In this document: positions 48,933 through 56,103 of the stretch, in pieces
How positions within the stretch are numbered: position 1 is the stretch's first letter
How the letters are laid out: each line of letters starts with the position of its first letter
Origin: JACPPO01 sp965262505
GTDB taxonomy: Bacteria > Acidobacteriota > Vicinamibacteria > Vicinamibacterales > UBA2999
Assembly: GCA_965262505.1 (NCBI GenBank)
Contig: CBDHFM010000030.1
Span: 3,906,001 to 3,970,000 of the forward strand
Direction of reading: 5' to 3'
DNA: 64,000 nucleotides
Program-made: the position numbers and the translations under genes
Notes under the pieces: generated by a model
Told to the model about the DNA's origin: nothing
The model's input: the letters and a program-made list of their open reading frames with translations, nothing else
The model's database searches: none

Positions 48933-50330
48933 GTGTTACCGGGCGTCCTATCGTCGCGCCACAACTCGGGTTACCCATCAGGGAGGATGGCGATGGGGAG
49001 AATCCGAGTGGGACCACAAGCAATTCGCGAGTATCTGGGACGGATGCGGGAACGCTACGCGCACGCGGCGCGGCCGACGAAGGGCCAGCTGTTGGATGAG
49101 GTGTGTGAGGTGACGGGCTATCACCGCAAGGCGGTGATTCGGTCGCTGCGTCGGCCGGAGCGACCGCGGCGACGACGCCGCGGGGGCCCGCCGGTCCGCT
49201 ATGGACCGGTGGTCGTGGGCACGTTGCGGCGAATCTGGGAGGCCGCCGGATACCCGTGGTCTCTGCGGCTGCAGGCCTTGCTGCCCACGTGGCTGCCGTG
49301 GGCATGTCGGCGGTGGCGGATCCCCCGCGAGGTTGTCGAGAAGCTCCGGTCGATGAGCCCGCGGCAGATGGATCGGTGCCTGCGGGCCTTCAAGAGCGAG
49401 CTGCGGACGCGGCAGTACGGCCGGACGAAGCCTGGGACGCTCCTCAAGCATCAGATTCCGCTGAAGACGGACCGCTGGGACGTGCAGGAGCCGGGCTTTA
49501 CCGAGATCGATCTCGTGGCGCATTCGGGCGATCGCGCTGCCGGCGACTTCATTTATTCACTGAATGTGACCGATATCCTCACGACCTGGGTGGAAACGCG
49601 GGCGGTGATGGGCAAGAGTCAGCACCACGTCCAGGAAGGCTTGGAGTACTTGCGCCAAGCCATGCCCTTTCGGTTGCGCGGGATCGATTCGGACAACGGC
49701 TCCGAGTTCATCAATCACCATCTCCGCCGCTATTGCACGCACCATGACATCCAATTCACTCGCGGGCGCCCGTACAAGAAGGACGATAACGCGCACATCG
49801 AGCAGAAGAATTGGACGCACGTGCGGAAGCTGCTGGGCTACGTGCGGTATGACTCGGCGCCGGCGCTCACCGCGATCAATGGGCTCTACGAGGAGCTGCG
49901 CCTGCTGCAGAACCTGTTTCTCCCCTCGGTGACGCTGGTCGAGAAGCGCCGCGTCGGCGCCCGCCTCCGTCGCCGCTATGACGCGCCGCGGACGCCGCTC
50001 GAGCGCGTGGAGGCGTGTGCCGAAGCCGCCCCGGCGCAGGTCCGGGCGCTGAGACAGCTCCGCGCGCGTCTCGATCCGTTCATCCTGGCGCAGCGGATCG
50101 ACCAAGGGCTGGCCGGCGTCTACCGCCTCGCCAACCAGCGGGTCAGTCCTGCGGCGCCGGCGAAAAATCCGCGCGGGGACGCTGCCCGACCTGTGGACGC
50201 GAAAAACGCGCCCACCAGGGCGTTGGAAACCCGCACAAAACGCGGCTTCCCACAGCGCCCACACGCCTTGTTCTCAACACAGATTCCGGTAACCCAAGTT
50301 ACGGCGCGACGATGCACCGCTCGGTAACAC
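48933..50330 (+). mobile_element. Integrase-core insertion sequence with 43-bp inverted repeats
   Basis: 1398 bp. Terminal repeats: gtgttaccg...atcgtcgcgcc...gggttacc at 48933-48975 and its inverted copy ending ggtaacac at 50330, about 43 bases with about 8 mismatches. One ORF (48993-50327) fills it. The long terminal repeats and single-ORF layout resemble the ISNCY/IS1202-like group. Flanks do not show a clear target duplication. It lies upstream of the DUF6152 gene at 48858. Confidence 0.85.
48993..50327 (+). CDS. DDE integrase-core transposase
   Basis: 444 residues from ATG 48993 (gggagg 6 bases upstream; the frame is open from 48933 inside the terminal repeat). N-terminal helix-turn-helix region REYLGRMRERYAHAARPTKGQLLDEVCEVTGYHRKAVIRSLRR. 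The catalytic core holds FTEIDLVAHSGDRAAGDF (Asp), GIDSDNGSEFINHHLRRYC (Asp) and DDNAHIEQKNWTHVRKLLGYVRYD (Glu). The C-terminus is Pro/Ala/Arg-rich. All three catalytic residues are there, so the enzyme looks functional. The stop lies 3 bases before the right end of the terminal repeat. Confidence 0.85.
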   Translation: MGRIRVGPQAIREYLGRMRERYAHAARPTKGQLLDEVCEVTGYHRKAVIRSLRRPERPRRRRRGGPPVRYGPVVVGTLRRIWEAAGYPWSLRLQALLPTWLPWACRRWRIPREVVEKLRSMSPRQMDRCLRAFKSELRTRQYGRTKPGTLLKHQIPLKTDRWDVQEPGFTEIDLVAHSGDRAAGDFIYSLNVTDILTTWVETRAVMGKSQHHVQEGLEYLRQAMPFRLRGIDSDNGSEFINHHLRRYCTHHDIQFTRGRPYKKDDNAHIEQKNWTHVRKLLGYVRYDSAPALTAINGLYEELRLLQNLFLPSVTLVEKRRVGARLRRRYDAPRTPLERVEACAEAAPAQVRALRQLRARLDPFILAQRIDQGLAGVYRLANQRVSPAAPAKNPRGDAARPVDAKNAPTRALETRTKRGFPQRPHALFSTQIPVTQVTARRCTAR

Positions 50331-50365
50331 CTAGTTATGGCTCGACAGGGGATGGGCACAGTCCT

Positions 50366-50390
50366 TTCCAATCCAGAAATGAGCCTGAAG
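50366..50390. repeat. Terminal-repeat remnant of an older element (left)
   Basis: ttccaatccagaaatgagcctgaag is the inverse of the repeats at 53442-53465 and 53476-53499. Between the two sets are two complete IS elements and a broken transposase gene, so this is likely the far end of the same older element; alternatively it is a separate fragment of another copy in the other orientation, because it can also begin a short ATGAGCCTGAAG reading frame on the plus strand. Confidence 0.5.
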
Positions 50391-50469
50391 CGGATCGATG
50401 AGCCGGACATGTCAGGCAGCCGGTGTACTGCCCCAGGGTTCTTGGACAGTGGTTTGACGGTATTCGCTT

Positions 50470-51363
50470 CTAGGCTACCGCGTCCAGCCCGACGAGGTCG
50501 CGTCGCACCTGGGCGGGGCTTCGATAGTCGTATTTCTCCAGCATCCACTGTTCGTTGTATGTCCGCTTGAACGCGAGCAAGGCCAGGCGGAGTTCCTCGA
50601 TGGTCTCGAAGCGCCGCACCCACAACAGATTCTCCTTCAGCGTGCGGATGAAGCGCTCCGCGACGCCGTTGCCTTCGGGCTCCCGCACGAAGCTCGGCGA
50701 GCTGTCGATGCCGAAGAAGGCGATCTCCTGCTGGAAATCGTCAGCGAGGTAGTTGGAGCCGTGGTCGTGCCGCAGTCGCAACCCGCGCGCGACGCCGTCG
50801 CCGATGCCCCCGAAGCGTTCGCGCATGCCCTGGCGGATCGGCTCCAGGGCCTCGAAGCGGGTCCCGTGCTTGGCGGCATGCAGACCGATGCACTCGGCCG
50901 TGCAGTGATCAACGGCCACGAAGACAAAGGCCGGCCCCGCGGCGACGGTCACCGTGGCCGTCATGTCCGTACCCCACATCACGTCGGGTGCCTCAGTGGT
51001 GATGGTCCCGTCGTGCGCCTTCGGCCCGTGCGCGTGACCCGTACGGGACGGGGCTTGGAGGTCGTGTTCGCGCATCAACCGCCGCACCCGCTCCTTCGCG
51101 GTGCGCCGCCCCTCGACCCGCAGCTTCGCCCACACTTTTCGGTAGCCCTCGCCATGAAACGGCGAAGCTTCGAGCACCCGACGAATGTGGGCCACCAGGA
51201 CGTCATCCGGGGCGGCGCCGATCGGCCCGCGGCGACGACACGGCGCCGGGAACGAGGTCGCCTGACGCCTCACATACACGCTGGAGCGGGCGCAGTGCCA
51301 CACGCGGCAGACCCGCTGCACGCCATACGCCCGACGGGTGGAGATCGACTGGGCGCCACTCAT
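50470..51363 (-). CDS. IS3-family OrfB transposase (DDE)
   Basis: 297 residues from ATG 51363, overlapping the OrfA stop by 4 bases (ATGA), so translational coupling can supply OrfB. N-terminal RAYGVQRVCRVWHCARSSVYVRRQ and FHGEGYRKVWAKLRVEG; catalytic motifs VMWGTDMTATVTV (Asp), LRLRHDHGSNYLADDF (Asp), GNGVAERFIRTLKENLLWVRRF (Glu). Complete and apparently functional. Confidence 0.85.
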   Translation of the reverse strand: MSGAQSISTRRAYGVQRVCRVWHCARSSVYVRRQATSFPAPCRRRGPIGAAPDDVLVAHIRRVLEASPFHGEGYRKVWAKLRVEGRRTAKERVRRLMREHDLQAPSRTGHAHGPKAHDGTITTEAPDVMWGTDMTATVTVAAGPAFVFVAVDHCTAECIGLHAAKHGTRFEALEPIRQGMRERFGGIGDGVARGLRLRHDHGSNYLADDFQQEIAFFGIDSSPSFVREPEGNGVAERFIRTLKENLLWVRRFETIEELRLALLAFKRTYNEQWMLEKYDYRSPAQVRRDLVGLDAVA

Positions 51364-51740
51364 CGCATCGACCTCCGCCGGGCCAAAGGGCCGCCGGCCT
51401 CCAGGTGGTCCACTTTCGCGTAGAGCAACTCGTTCTCCATCAGCAATTCGCCGACCTTGGCCTGCAGCCGACGGCTGTCTTCGTCCACGGCCTCCGTCGC
51501 ACGACTCTTCAGCCCCGCCTGGCCCGCGACCAGAAACTGATCACGCCACTGCGAGGCCCGCGCCGCCGTGACCCCCAGCTCCCGCGACACGGACTCGAGA
51601 TCCTCTCCGCGCAGCAGACGCAGCACTGTCTCGCGCTTGCGCCGGACCGAAAATCGTCCCCCACGGCCGCGCCCAGCGGCCCCTCCGGTCGCCCTCCGGG
51701 CTTCCTCCGCCGCCGCCGACACCTGATCGTGCTTCCCCAT
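51360..51740 (-). CDS. IS3-family OrfA
   Basis: 126 residues from ATG 51740 (MGKHDQVSAAAEE; the in-frame start at 51773 has no advantage). Gly/Arg-rich lead, then helix-turn-helix FSVRRKRETVLRLLRGEDLESVSRELGVTAARASQWRDQFLVAGQAGL, and a coiled-coil part RRLQAKVGELLMENELLYAKVDHLEAG. It ends RRRSMR with the stop inside the OrfB start. The corresponding OrfA at 42927 has lost this stop. Confidence 0.8.
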   Translation of the reverse strand: MGKHDQVSAAAEEARRATGGAAGRGRGGRFSVRRKRETVLRLLRGEDLESVSRELGVTAARASQWRDQFLVAGQAGLKSRATEAVDEDSRRLQAKVGELLMENELLYAKVDHLEAGGPLARRRSMR

Positions 51741-51841
51741 CTCGACACTCCTCCTGCGAGCACTCTCTCGCAATCAAGTGTCCAAGAAAACCCTGGGGCG
51801 CAGGACCGGCGACGTCCCCCCGTCTTCAGTAGCACTTCGGT

Positions 51842-52690
51842 TTAGAGTCCGGCGGTGACTGTACTGCGTTCCGCGACCAGCCGCTTGGCGTACTGGGCGG
51901 GCGTGAGCCCGCCCAGTCCCTTCTTCGGCCGCTCCTCGTTGTACTCGCGTCGCCAGGCCTCGACGAGGACCTGGGTATGGACCAGACTCGTGAACCAGTG
52001 CTCGTTGAGGCACTCGTCGCGGAACCGGCCGTTGAACGATTCGATATAGGCGTTCTGATTCGGCTTGCCCGGCTCGATCAGGCGCAACGTGACGCCGTGC
52101 GTATGGGCCCATGTCAGCATGGCGCGCCCGCAGAACTCCTTCCCGTTGTCGGTGCGCAAGATACGCGGCAGGCCGCGCTTGAGCGCGAGTTGATCGAGCA
52201 CGCGGGTGACCGGCAGCCCACCGAACGCGCGGGCCGGCACGATGGCCACCGCTTCGGTGGTCGCGTCATCGACGACGGTCAGGCACTTCACCACCCGTCC
52301 CTCGGCCGTGCGGTCGAAGACGAAGTCGGCAGACCAGACCTCGTTCGGCGCCTGGGGGCGTACCAGGGGCTGGCGGTCCGCCACCGGGATCTTCTTGCGT
52401 CGCCGCCGACGTACCTGCAGCCTAGCCTCGGTATACAGGCGCTCCACCCGCTTGTGGTTGACCCGTGTTCCCGCCTGCCGCAGCTTGAGGTAGATCATCC
52501 CGGCACCGTAGCGACGGTGCCGGTGCGCTAAGGTCACGATGCGGGCTCGCAACGCCGCGTTAGTATCCGGCGCCGGGGTGTATCGCAGCGACGAGGCACT
52601 CATGTGCACCAGCGCGAGCGCGCGCCGCTCGCTCACCCCCTGCGCGGTCATATCCCGCACCAGCACCCGTCGGGCTGGGGCGGTCACCAC
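51842..52690 (-). CDS. IS407-type OrfB transposase (DDE)
   Basis: 282 residues counted from GTG 52690; it is probably made only as the C-terminal part of an OrfAB fusion by -1 shifting on the A6-G run complementary to 52690-52696. Motifs: RRYGAGMIYLKLRQAGTRVNHKRVERLYTEARLQVRRRRRKK, EVWSADFVFDRT (Asp), LRTDNGKEFCGRAML (Asp), NQNAYIESFNGRFRDECLNEHWF (Glu) and WRREYNEERPKKGLGGLTPAQYA. Complete. Confidence 0.85.
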   Translation of the reverse strand: MVTAPARRVLVRDMTAQGVSERRALALVHMSASSLRYTPAPDTNAALRARIVTLAHRHRRYGAGMIYLKLRQAGTRVNHKRVERLYTEARLQVRRRRRKKIPVADRQPLVRPQAPNEVWSADFVFDRTAEGRVVKCLTVVDDATTEAVAIVPARAFGGLPVTRVLDQLALKRGLPRILRTDNGKEFCGRAMLTWAHTHGVTLRLIEPGKPNQNAYIESFNGRFRDECLNEHWFTSLVHTQVLVEAWRREYNEERPKKGLGGLTPAQYAKRLVAERSTVTAGL

Positions 52691-52947
52691 TTTTTTCGCA
52701 ACGCATCGCGCGTCACCTCGTTGTCCAGCACGGACTCGGCCAGCAGCTTCTTCAGCCGCGTATTCTCGGCAATCAGCTCCTTCAGGCGTTTCGCGTCCGA
52801 GACGGTCATCCCGCCGAACTTATTCCGCCAGAGGTAGTAACTGGCCTCCGAGAACCCGTGCCGGCGGCACAGGTCCTTCACCGGCAGGCCCGCTTCGGAC
52901 TCCCGCAGGAACCCGATGATCTGCGCCTCGCTGAATCGTTGCTTCAC
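52684..52947 (-). CDS. IS407-type OrfA
   Basis: 87 residues from ATG 52947 (gaagggagat upstream). MKQRFSEAQIIGFLRESEAG, then a helix-turn-helix LPVKDLCRRHGFSEASYYLWRNKFGGM and a leucine-zipper region AKRLKELIAENTRLKKLLAESVLDNE. It ends LRKKW, with the last codons on the slippery AAAAAAG sequence that gives the OrfB fusion. Typical size for the group. Confidence 0.85.
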   Translation of the reverse strand: MKQRFSEAQIIGFLRESEAGLPVKDLCRRHGFSEASYYLWRNKFGGMTVSDAKRLKELIAENTRLKKLLAESVLDNEVTRDALRKKW

Positions 52948-53019
52948 GTCCGATCTCCCTTCTCGTGAGCTCGGACTCTAAACCCGGGTGCTACTCAATT
53001 CGGGGGGGACGTCGCCGGG

Positions 53020-53453
53020 TCAATAGACCGGAATAGCCGTGCGCGTGCCTCGTGCAGGGCGCGCGCGGCATCATTGTCGCTCAGGGCGAAGGCGACGGCG
53101 TCGAGCTATTGGAAGGTGGTCCCCGGGGTGAGGTAGACGGCGGCCTCGGGGAGCGACTTGAGCTTCTCATAGGGCGTCATGATGTCGGCGTCGCGGTAGC
53201 GCTTGCGGCGGCGGCCCTTGGCCAGAAAACATCGGAGCAGACCCTTCTCAGCCTTCCCTTGGTGGACATAGTCGAACCGGCCCAGGGTCTGCTCGATGAA
53301 CCCATAGGCCGCAGCTCGAGTCGCCACGACCAGGTCGACCTCCTGGTTGCCCTCAAGGAACTCCCGAACGTGCTGCAAGGTCCGTAGCCGGTCGGTGTGG
53401 AGCGTCACGATCATCCTCCGATGATCCACGACCCAGCTCCCCTTCAGGCTCAT
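53020..53453 (-). pseudogene. Transposase gene remnant: internal deletion and nonsense codon
   Basis: On the minus strand from ATG 53453 the frame reads MSLKGSWVVDHRRMIVTLHT, DRLRTLQHVREFLEG, RFDYVHQGKAEKGLLRCFLAK, then jumps to what looks like the C-terminal part of the same kind of integrase-core transposase (RYRDADIMTPYEKLKSLPEAAVYLTPGTTFQ), with the DDE core missing. A TAG follows at 53103-53105 where the next codon would be Gln (LDAVAFALSDNDAARALHEARARLF continues in frame). The right end of the IS407-type element cuts it off at 53019. It is a decayed, interrupted IS. Confidence 0.65.
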
Positions 53454-53499
53454 GTGTCGTTGGAAACAATCCCCCCTTCAGGCTCATGTCTCATTGGAA
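53442..53499. repeat. Tandem copy of a 24-base terminal-repeat motif
   Basis: cttcaggctcatgtgtcgttggaa (53442-53465) and cttcaggctcatgtctcattggaa (53476-53499), 34 bases apart, two differences. The inverse motif is at 50366-50390. The first copy contains the start codon of the transposase remnant. 53500-53605 holds a short ctcagcctcattaac/ctcagcctcactaaa direct repeat and nothing else I can identify. Confidence 0.7.
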
Positions 53500-53605
53500 G
53501 AGACTGGGAGTGGACATTCCTCCTCAGCCTCATTAACCTACTCAGCCTCACTAAACTTCACATGCTGCGACCGACGTTTTACTCGCATTGCGCAAGGGAG
53601 AACAG

Positions 53606-54766
53606 ATGACGTTTGGATCGGGGCGAGGGCTCGTTGCCGCCACGGCAATGTTCGTTGTGTGCCTGCTGAGTCTGGCGATGGCAGGTGGCCAGGCGGCGTC
53701 GCCGCAGGAGCCGCAGGCGAACCCGCCGATGGTGGAAGAGGTCTACAGTAGCGTCGCCCTGCTCAGGGGCATTCCCGTGGATACGTTCTTTGAGACGATG
53801 GGAATGTTCGCCGCTGCCATGGGCGCTGACTGCACGTTTTGCCACGCGTCGGAGGCCTACTTCAGCACAGAAGCGTTTGCCGATCCAACCCCGAGGATCC
53901 AGCGAGCGCGCCAGATGATCGTGATGATGAACACGATTAACGAGACGTACTTCTCGGGAGAGCCGCGCGTCACCTGTTTCACCTGCCACGGCGGGAGCTC
54001 GGCCCCCAAGGAGGAACCGAATCTCGCGCTTCAGTACGGTCCACCCGTGGAAGATCCCAACGCGCGAGATTTTGCTCTCTACACGCTGGTGTCCGCCGAT
54101 CAGGTGTTCGACAGCTATCTCGAGGCGCTCGGTGGGACGGAGCGGCTCGCCCAGCTGTCCAGCTTTGTCGCCACGGGCACCTATTCGGGGTTCGACACCG
54201 GGTTTGCGGAGGTCCCGGTGGATGTCTTTGCCAACGCGCCGGATCAGGGCACGACGATCGTCCACCAGTACAACGGGGATAGCATCAGAACCTACGACGG
54301 CCGCAACGGCTGGATGGCCGGGCCGGACACGCCGCTGCCGCTGCTGACCCTGACCGGAGGGAATCTCCGTCGCGCCAGACTCCAGGCGATTGTTTTCTTC
54401 CCATTGGGAATCCGGGACGCGTTCAGCCAGTGGCGGGTCGGCCGCGCGGCCATCGACGACAGCGAGGTGCTCGTCGTCCAGGGCTCGAACGGCGACCGGC
54501 CCCTCGTGAATTTGTACTTCGACGAGCCCGGCCTGCTGGTGCGGATGCTGACCTGGGCCGAAACACCGGCGGGCATCGTGCCGACGCAGACTGACTACGC
54601 TGACTATCGCGATGTCTCCGGGGTCATGGTGCCGTTTCGCTGGACCGTTTCTCAGACGTACATGCAGATGAACGTCGCGCTTACCGAAGTGCAGCCGAAC
54701 GTCGCGATCGACGCAGCGAGGTTTGCCCAGCCGGCCCCGGCCCCGGCCCCGGCCGCGCCGCAGTAG
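53606..54766 (+). CDS. Photosynthetic-reaction-centre-type cytochrome c family protein
   Basis: 386 residues from ATG 53606 (aagggagaac upstream). Signal segment FVVCLLSLAMAGGQAASPQ. The haem domain has ALLRGIPVDTFFETMGMFAAAMGADCTFCH (C76-x2-C79-H80), TPRIQRARQMIVMMNTINETYFSGEPRVTCFTCHGG (C124-x2-C127-H128), the typical pairing of this family, with Met in the preceding helices as likely sixth ligands. Only two of the four sites of true reaction-centre cytochromes are present. The last about 220 residues are a beta-rich domain (LGGTERLAQLSSFVATGTYSGFD, FDEPGLLVRMLTWAETPAG) ending in a Pro-Ala repeat. In Acidobacteria such proteins are common without photosynthesis; electron donor and acceptor unknown. 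Confidence 0.85.
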   Translation: MTFGSGRGLVAATAMFVVCLLSLAMAGGQAASPQEPQANPPMVEEVYSSVALLRGIPVDTFFETMGMFAAAMGADCTFCHASEAYFSTEAFADPTPRIQRARQMIVMMNTINETYFSGEPRVTCFTCHGGSSAPKEEPNLALQYGPPVEDPNARDFALYTLVSADQVFDSYLEALGGTERLAQLSSFVATGTYSGFDTGFAEVPVDVFANAPDQGTTIVHQYNGDSIRTYDGRNGWMAGPDTPLPLLTLTGGNLRRARLQAIVFFPLGIRDAFSQWRVGRAAIDDSEVLVVQGSNGDRPLVNLYFDEPGLLVRMLTWAETPAGIVPTQTDYADYRDVSGVMVPFRWTVSQTYMQMNVALTEVQPNVAIDAARFAQPAPAPAPAAPQ

Positions 54767-54853
54767 GCAGTAAGGAGAGCGGTCGTCGTCCCTCCGGGGC
54801 GTTCGGACCGACTCACTGAGGAACGTTGCGCTCGTCAACCGCCACGGAGACTC

Positions 54854-55981
54854 ATGGTCATGACGCACAGATGGTCCGCCGGCCTCGCGTTCATTTTGCT
54901 TGTCGCGATGGCGATTGCCGTGCCGCATGGAGCCGCCGGCCAGACGGCTCCCGCTCGCATCCCGGTGCCGGTATTCGATGTCGATCCGAGCTGGCCGAAG
55001 CCGCTGCCGAATAACTGGACCTTCGGGCAGTTCGCCGGCGTTCACGTCGATTCGCGCGATCGCATCTGGATCGTGCAACGACCGAGGACGCTCGAACCCG
55101 ACGAAAACGCCCTGACGATAACGCCGCCCCCGGCGGATTGCTGCGCACCCGCGCCGCCCATCATGGAGTTCGACATGGAGGGCAACTTCATCCAGGGCTG
55201 GGGCGGGCCTGGCACTGGATACGACTGGCCGGAGAACGAGCACGGCATCTTCGTGGATCACAATGACAACGTCTGGGTGGGTGGAAACGGACCGAACGAC
55301 CATCACGTGCTGAAGTTCACGAGGACCGGCACGTTCGTGATGCAGATCGGCCGCCCCGGCATGAGCAAGGGGAGCAACGACACCGACAACCTGAACCGTC
55401 CCGCGCAGATATTCGTGGTGCCGTCGACCAACGAGGCCTTTATTGCGGATGGCTACGGAAACCGGCGCGTGATCGTGTTTGACGCCGATACCGGCCGCTA
55501 CAAGCGCCATTGGGGCGCATACGGTGCCCGGCCAGACGACGCAGCGTCGAATACGCCGGTGCCGGTGGGCGCTGCGTCGAGGCAGTTCAACACGCTGCAC
55601 GGCGTGCGGGTCTCGCGCGACGGGATTGTCTATGCGGCGGACCGCGTGAACAACCGCATTCAGGCCTTCAGGGCCGACGGCACCTTCCTGAACGAGGTCT
55701 TCATCGCACGGCAGACGGCCGCGCAGGGCGTCGTCTACGAAGTGGATTTTTCACCGGATCCCGAGCAGCGATTCATCTACGTCCCGGACGGCAGCAATAA
55801 CCATATTTGGATCGTTGAGCGGAGCACGCTGCGGGTGCTCGGCAATTTCGCTCGGCAGGGACGGTACGCGGGCCAGTTCCATCACTCCCACAGCATGAGC
55901 GTCGATTCGCAGGGCAATCTCTACGTGGCCGAGACGCAGGGGAAACGCGTCCAGAAGTTTGCGTTCCAGGGGCTCAGGTAG
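54854..55981 (+). CDS. Exported NHL-repeat six-bladed beta-propeller protein
   Basis: 375 residues from ATG 54854; signal segment GLAFILLVAMAIAVPHGAAGQ. NHL-type repeats: FAGVHVDSRDRIWIVQRPRTL, EHGIFVDHNDNVWVGGNG, PAQIFVVPSTNEAFIADGYGNRRVIVFDADTGRYKRHWGAYG, LHGVRVSRDGIVYAADRVNNRIQAFRADGTFLNE, HSHSMSVDSQGNLYVAETQGKRVQKFAFQG. The pattern is like bacterial peptidyl-amidating-lyase-type or scaffold propellers. No obvious catalytic residue can be pointed to. An extra Cys pair (DCCAP) follows the first repeat. It is 87 bases after the cytochrome gene and may be in the same transcript. Confidence 0.75.
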   Translation: MVMTHRWSAGLAFILLVAMAIAVPHGAAGQTAPARIPVPVFDVDPSWPKPLPNNWTFGQFAGVHVDSRDRIWIVQRPRTLEPDENALTITPPPADCCAPAPPIMEFDMEGNFIQGWGGPGTGYDWPENEHGIFVDHNDNVWVGGNGPNDHHVLKFTRTGTFVMQIGRPGMSKGSNDTDNLNRPAQIFVVPSTNEAFIADGYGNRRVIVFDADTGRYKRHWGAYGARPDDAASNTPVPVGAASRQFNTLHGVRVSRDGIVYAADRVNNRIQAFRADGTFLNEVFIARQTAAQGVVYEVDFSPDPEQRFIYVPDGSNNHIWIVERSTLRVLGNFARQGRYAGQFHHSHSMSVDSQGNLYVAETQGKRVQKFAFQGLR

Positions 55982-56103
55982 CGCAGTCCCCGGCACAATA
56001 TATGATGTGCCCTCCAAGAACGTGGAGGCTCTGATGAATCGGGCGCACCCTGAGCGTAGTCAGAGTACCCGATCTGCGCGGTGACGCGTCCAGGAGTAGA
56101 CCT

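Larger units (their letters stand above)
50429..51801 (-). mobile_element. IS3-family insertion sequence (copy 2, same group as 42874)
   Basis: About 1373 bp, as long as the copy at 42874. Terminal repeats tgccccagggttcttggaca (left, 50429) and tgtccaagaaaaccctggggc (right, from 51779). OrfA and OrfB read leftwards and overlap in ATGA. It abuts the next IS within about 4 bases and no direct repeat flanks it, so one side has probably been lost in a later event. Confidence 0.8.
51805..53019 (-). mobile_element. IS3-family, IS407-type insertion sequence
   Basis: About 1215 bp. Terminal repeats: ccggcgacgtcccccc with agtagcac and ggtttagagtccg blocks at 51806-51853, and the inverted form (cggactctaaaccc, gtgctact, gggggggacgtcgccgg) at 52970-53019. 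OrfA (52947-52684) and OrfB (52690-51842) overlap by 7 bases at a run of six A and one G, a classic -1 slippery site, so a fused transposase would be made by programmed frameshift. It sits inside the remains of an older element. Confidence 0.85.

Noticed and set aside
4931..53105. Amber (TAG) recoding as Gln, because two genes have TAG where Gln is expected
   Set aside because: TAG is used as the normal stop for many intact genes here (for example those ending at 1465, 2576, 45201 and 55981), so genome-wide recoding is not tenable; decay or read error is simpler.
54725..54760. Tandem ggccccggccccgg repeat
   Set aside because: It encodes a Pro-Ala tail of the cytochrome and is ordinary low-complexity coding sequence.
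53579..55600. 673-residue minus-strand open frame under the cytochrome and NHL genes
   Set aside because: Antisense shadow; the plus-strand products have haem motifs, propeller repeats and signal peptides.
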